NCBI GenBank assembly: GCA_033977485.1
Contig: CM066984.1
Location: forward strand, 48,968,600 to 49,032,599
From: Hydrangea macrophylla
Lineage: Eukaryota > Streptophyta > Magnoliopsida > Cornales > Hydrangeaceae
Length of the DNA: 64,000 nucleotides
Direction of reading: 5' to 3'
Position numbers and translations under genes: made by a program. Of this stretch, positions 63,301-64,000 are shown piece after piece. The notes beneath the pieces were generated by a model that was not told where the DNA came from, ran no database searches, and saw nothing but the letters and a program-made list of their open reading frames with translations. Numbering within the stretch: the stretch's first letter is position 1; every line of letters starts with the position of its first letter.

Positions 63301-63877
63301 CATGGGTTGCATGCTAGCCCAAGAAGGAGAAGAAAGCCACTCCGAAAAAGCCATATATTACCTCAGCAAGAGGATGACTGGGTATGAGCTCAACTATTCT
63401 ACCCTCGAAAAAACATGTTGGGCCTTGGTTTGGTGTACTCGCCGACTAAGGCACTACATGCTGGCCTTTCCGGTTGTGCTCATATCCCGCATGGATCCCC
63501 TAAAATACCTTCTTGAAAAACCCGCCCTGACCGGTCGCATATCCCGTTGGTTACTTCTATTATCCGAATTCGATATCAAGTATGTTACGAGCAAGTCGGT
63601 AAAAGGGAGAACCGTAGCTGAGCATCTCACAGAACATGCCATTGACTCTGAAGAAAGTGGGGACTTTCCGTTTCCAGACGAGAGCATCATGGAAATCAAG
63701 GAAGAACAGTGGAAGTTGTACTTCGATGGAGCAGCCAACATGAAGGGATACGGAGTAGGGATGATTCTCGTATCACCAAGCGGGGACCACACTCCGTTGG
63801 CGGTCAAGCTCAATTATAACTCCACAACAACACTGCTGAGTATGAAGCATGCATTCTGGGAATGGAAGCAGCCTTAG
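60396..63877 (+). pseudogene. Tat-like pol: protease, G-patch-like, RT, RNase H, second RNase H
   Basis: In phase with gag across the array. Protease at ~60890-61180: the active-site motif reads DTDSALNV (60944-60952), where the third residue should be Gly. G-patch-like glycine region at ~61435-61540 (YFPGMGLGRRQQGI, GTFGLGYEP). RT: VCVDFRDLNKASPKDDFPLP, MPFGLKNAGATYQR, catalytic YVDDMIVKS (~62835). RNase H with YELNYSTLEK. Second RNase H starts WKLYFDGAANMKGYGVG; a one-base loss at ~63826-63835 shifts it, and its conserved EYEA continues in another frame to 64000. Not functional as is. Confidence 0.88.
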
Positions 63878-64000
63878 AGCTGAAAGTTCGGAGGTTGGAT
63901 GTCTTCGGGGATTCAAACCTCATCATATCACAAGCCAGAGGAGAATGGAAAGTAAAAGAAGAAAGGTTGAAGCCCTATCATGATCATCTCGACCAACTCA

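Larger units (their letters stand above)
51478..64000 (+). mobile_element. Tat-like Ty3/gypsy retrotransposon, 5' LTR to second RNase H
   Basis: TGTAGACACCCC start with left flank CATTC (51473-51477). LTR 51478-54788, primer-binding site, 1.2-kb leader, then a single gag-pol frame split by a non-autonomous LTR array at 57443-60390. Domain order gag, protease, G-patch-like, RT, RNase H, second RNase H fits the Tat lineage. Integrase and the 3' LTR lie beyond the window. Confidence 0.85.

Noticed and set aside
1..64000. Host (non-transposon) genes on either strand
   Set aside because: Every long frame with recognisable domains belongs to LINE ORF1/ORF2 or gypsy gag-pol; the rest are frame shadows or low complexity.

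Overview
The window looks like nuclear repeat DNA from a flowering plant, probably a eudicot. It is AT-rich and made almost entirely of retrotransposons: L1-type LINEs whose ORF1 has a DUF4283 domain and a zinc knuckle, and two or three kinds of Ty3/gypsy element with plant-style primer-binding sites. I found no host gene, tRNA, rRNA or DNA transposon. Species cannot be fixed from this sequence.

Layout. 1-5074: pieces of four LINEs in both orientations. 5075-11428: a rearranged gypsy element (gypsy-1): 5' LTR, primer-binding site and gag start on +, then an LTR plus RNase H-integrase on -, then protease-RT-RNase H-integrase on +. 11430-21772: two internally deleted + LINEs (LINE-1, LINE-2), the second broken by a truncated - LINE (LINE-N). 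21773-41500: LINE-A (-), which contains LINE-B (23850-38845), which in turn contains a solo gypsy-1 LTR, LINE-C (26777-33902) and a 14-nt micro-insertion; LINE-E (+) sits in LINE-A ORF1. 41505-49911: LINE-F (-), split by an ORF1-only + LINE (LINE-G) and a second solo LTR. 49912-51477: LINE-H (-) with a tiny LINE-I in it. 51478-64000: a large Tat-like gypsy (+) with a 3.3-kb LTR; its gag-pol is split by an LTR-internal-LTR-internal-LTR array of a small non-autonomous element.

How the parts work. Each intact LINE would make ORF1 (RNA binding) and ORF2 (endonuclease, RT, zinc-binding C-terminus). The two ORFs share a TAATG stop/start in five copies, which suggests coupled translation. All LINE ends carry small conserved hairpins, a 7-bp stem near the 5' end and two short stems before the poly(A), likely replication signals used in cis and perhaps in trans by LINE-G. 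Several nesting steps are proved by target-site duplications that match across many kilobases: 16 bp for LINE-B, 10 bp for LINE-C, and 5 bp for both solo LTRs and for the LTR array. LINE-C is the most intact LINE, with one stop codon in ORF2. The gypsy-1 LTR encodes the last ~65 residues of its own polyprotein, so solo LTRs append that tail to whatever frame they land in.
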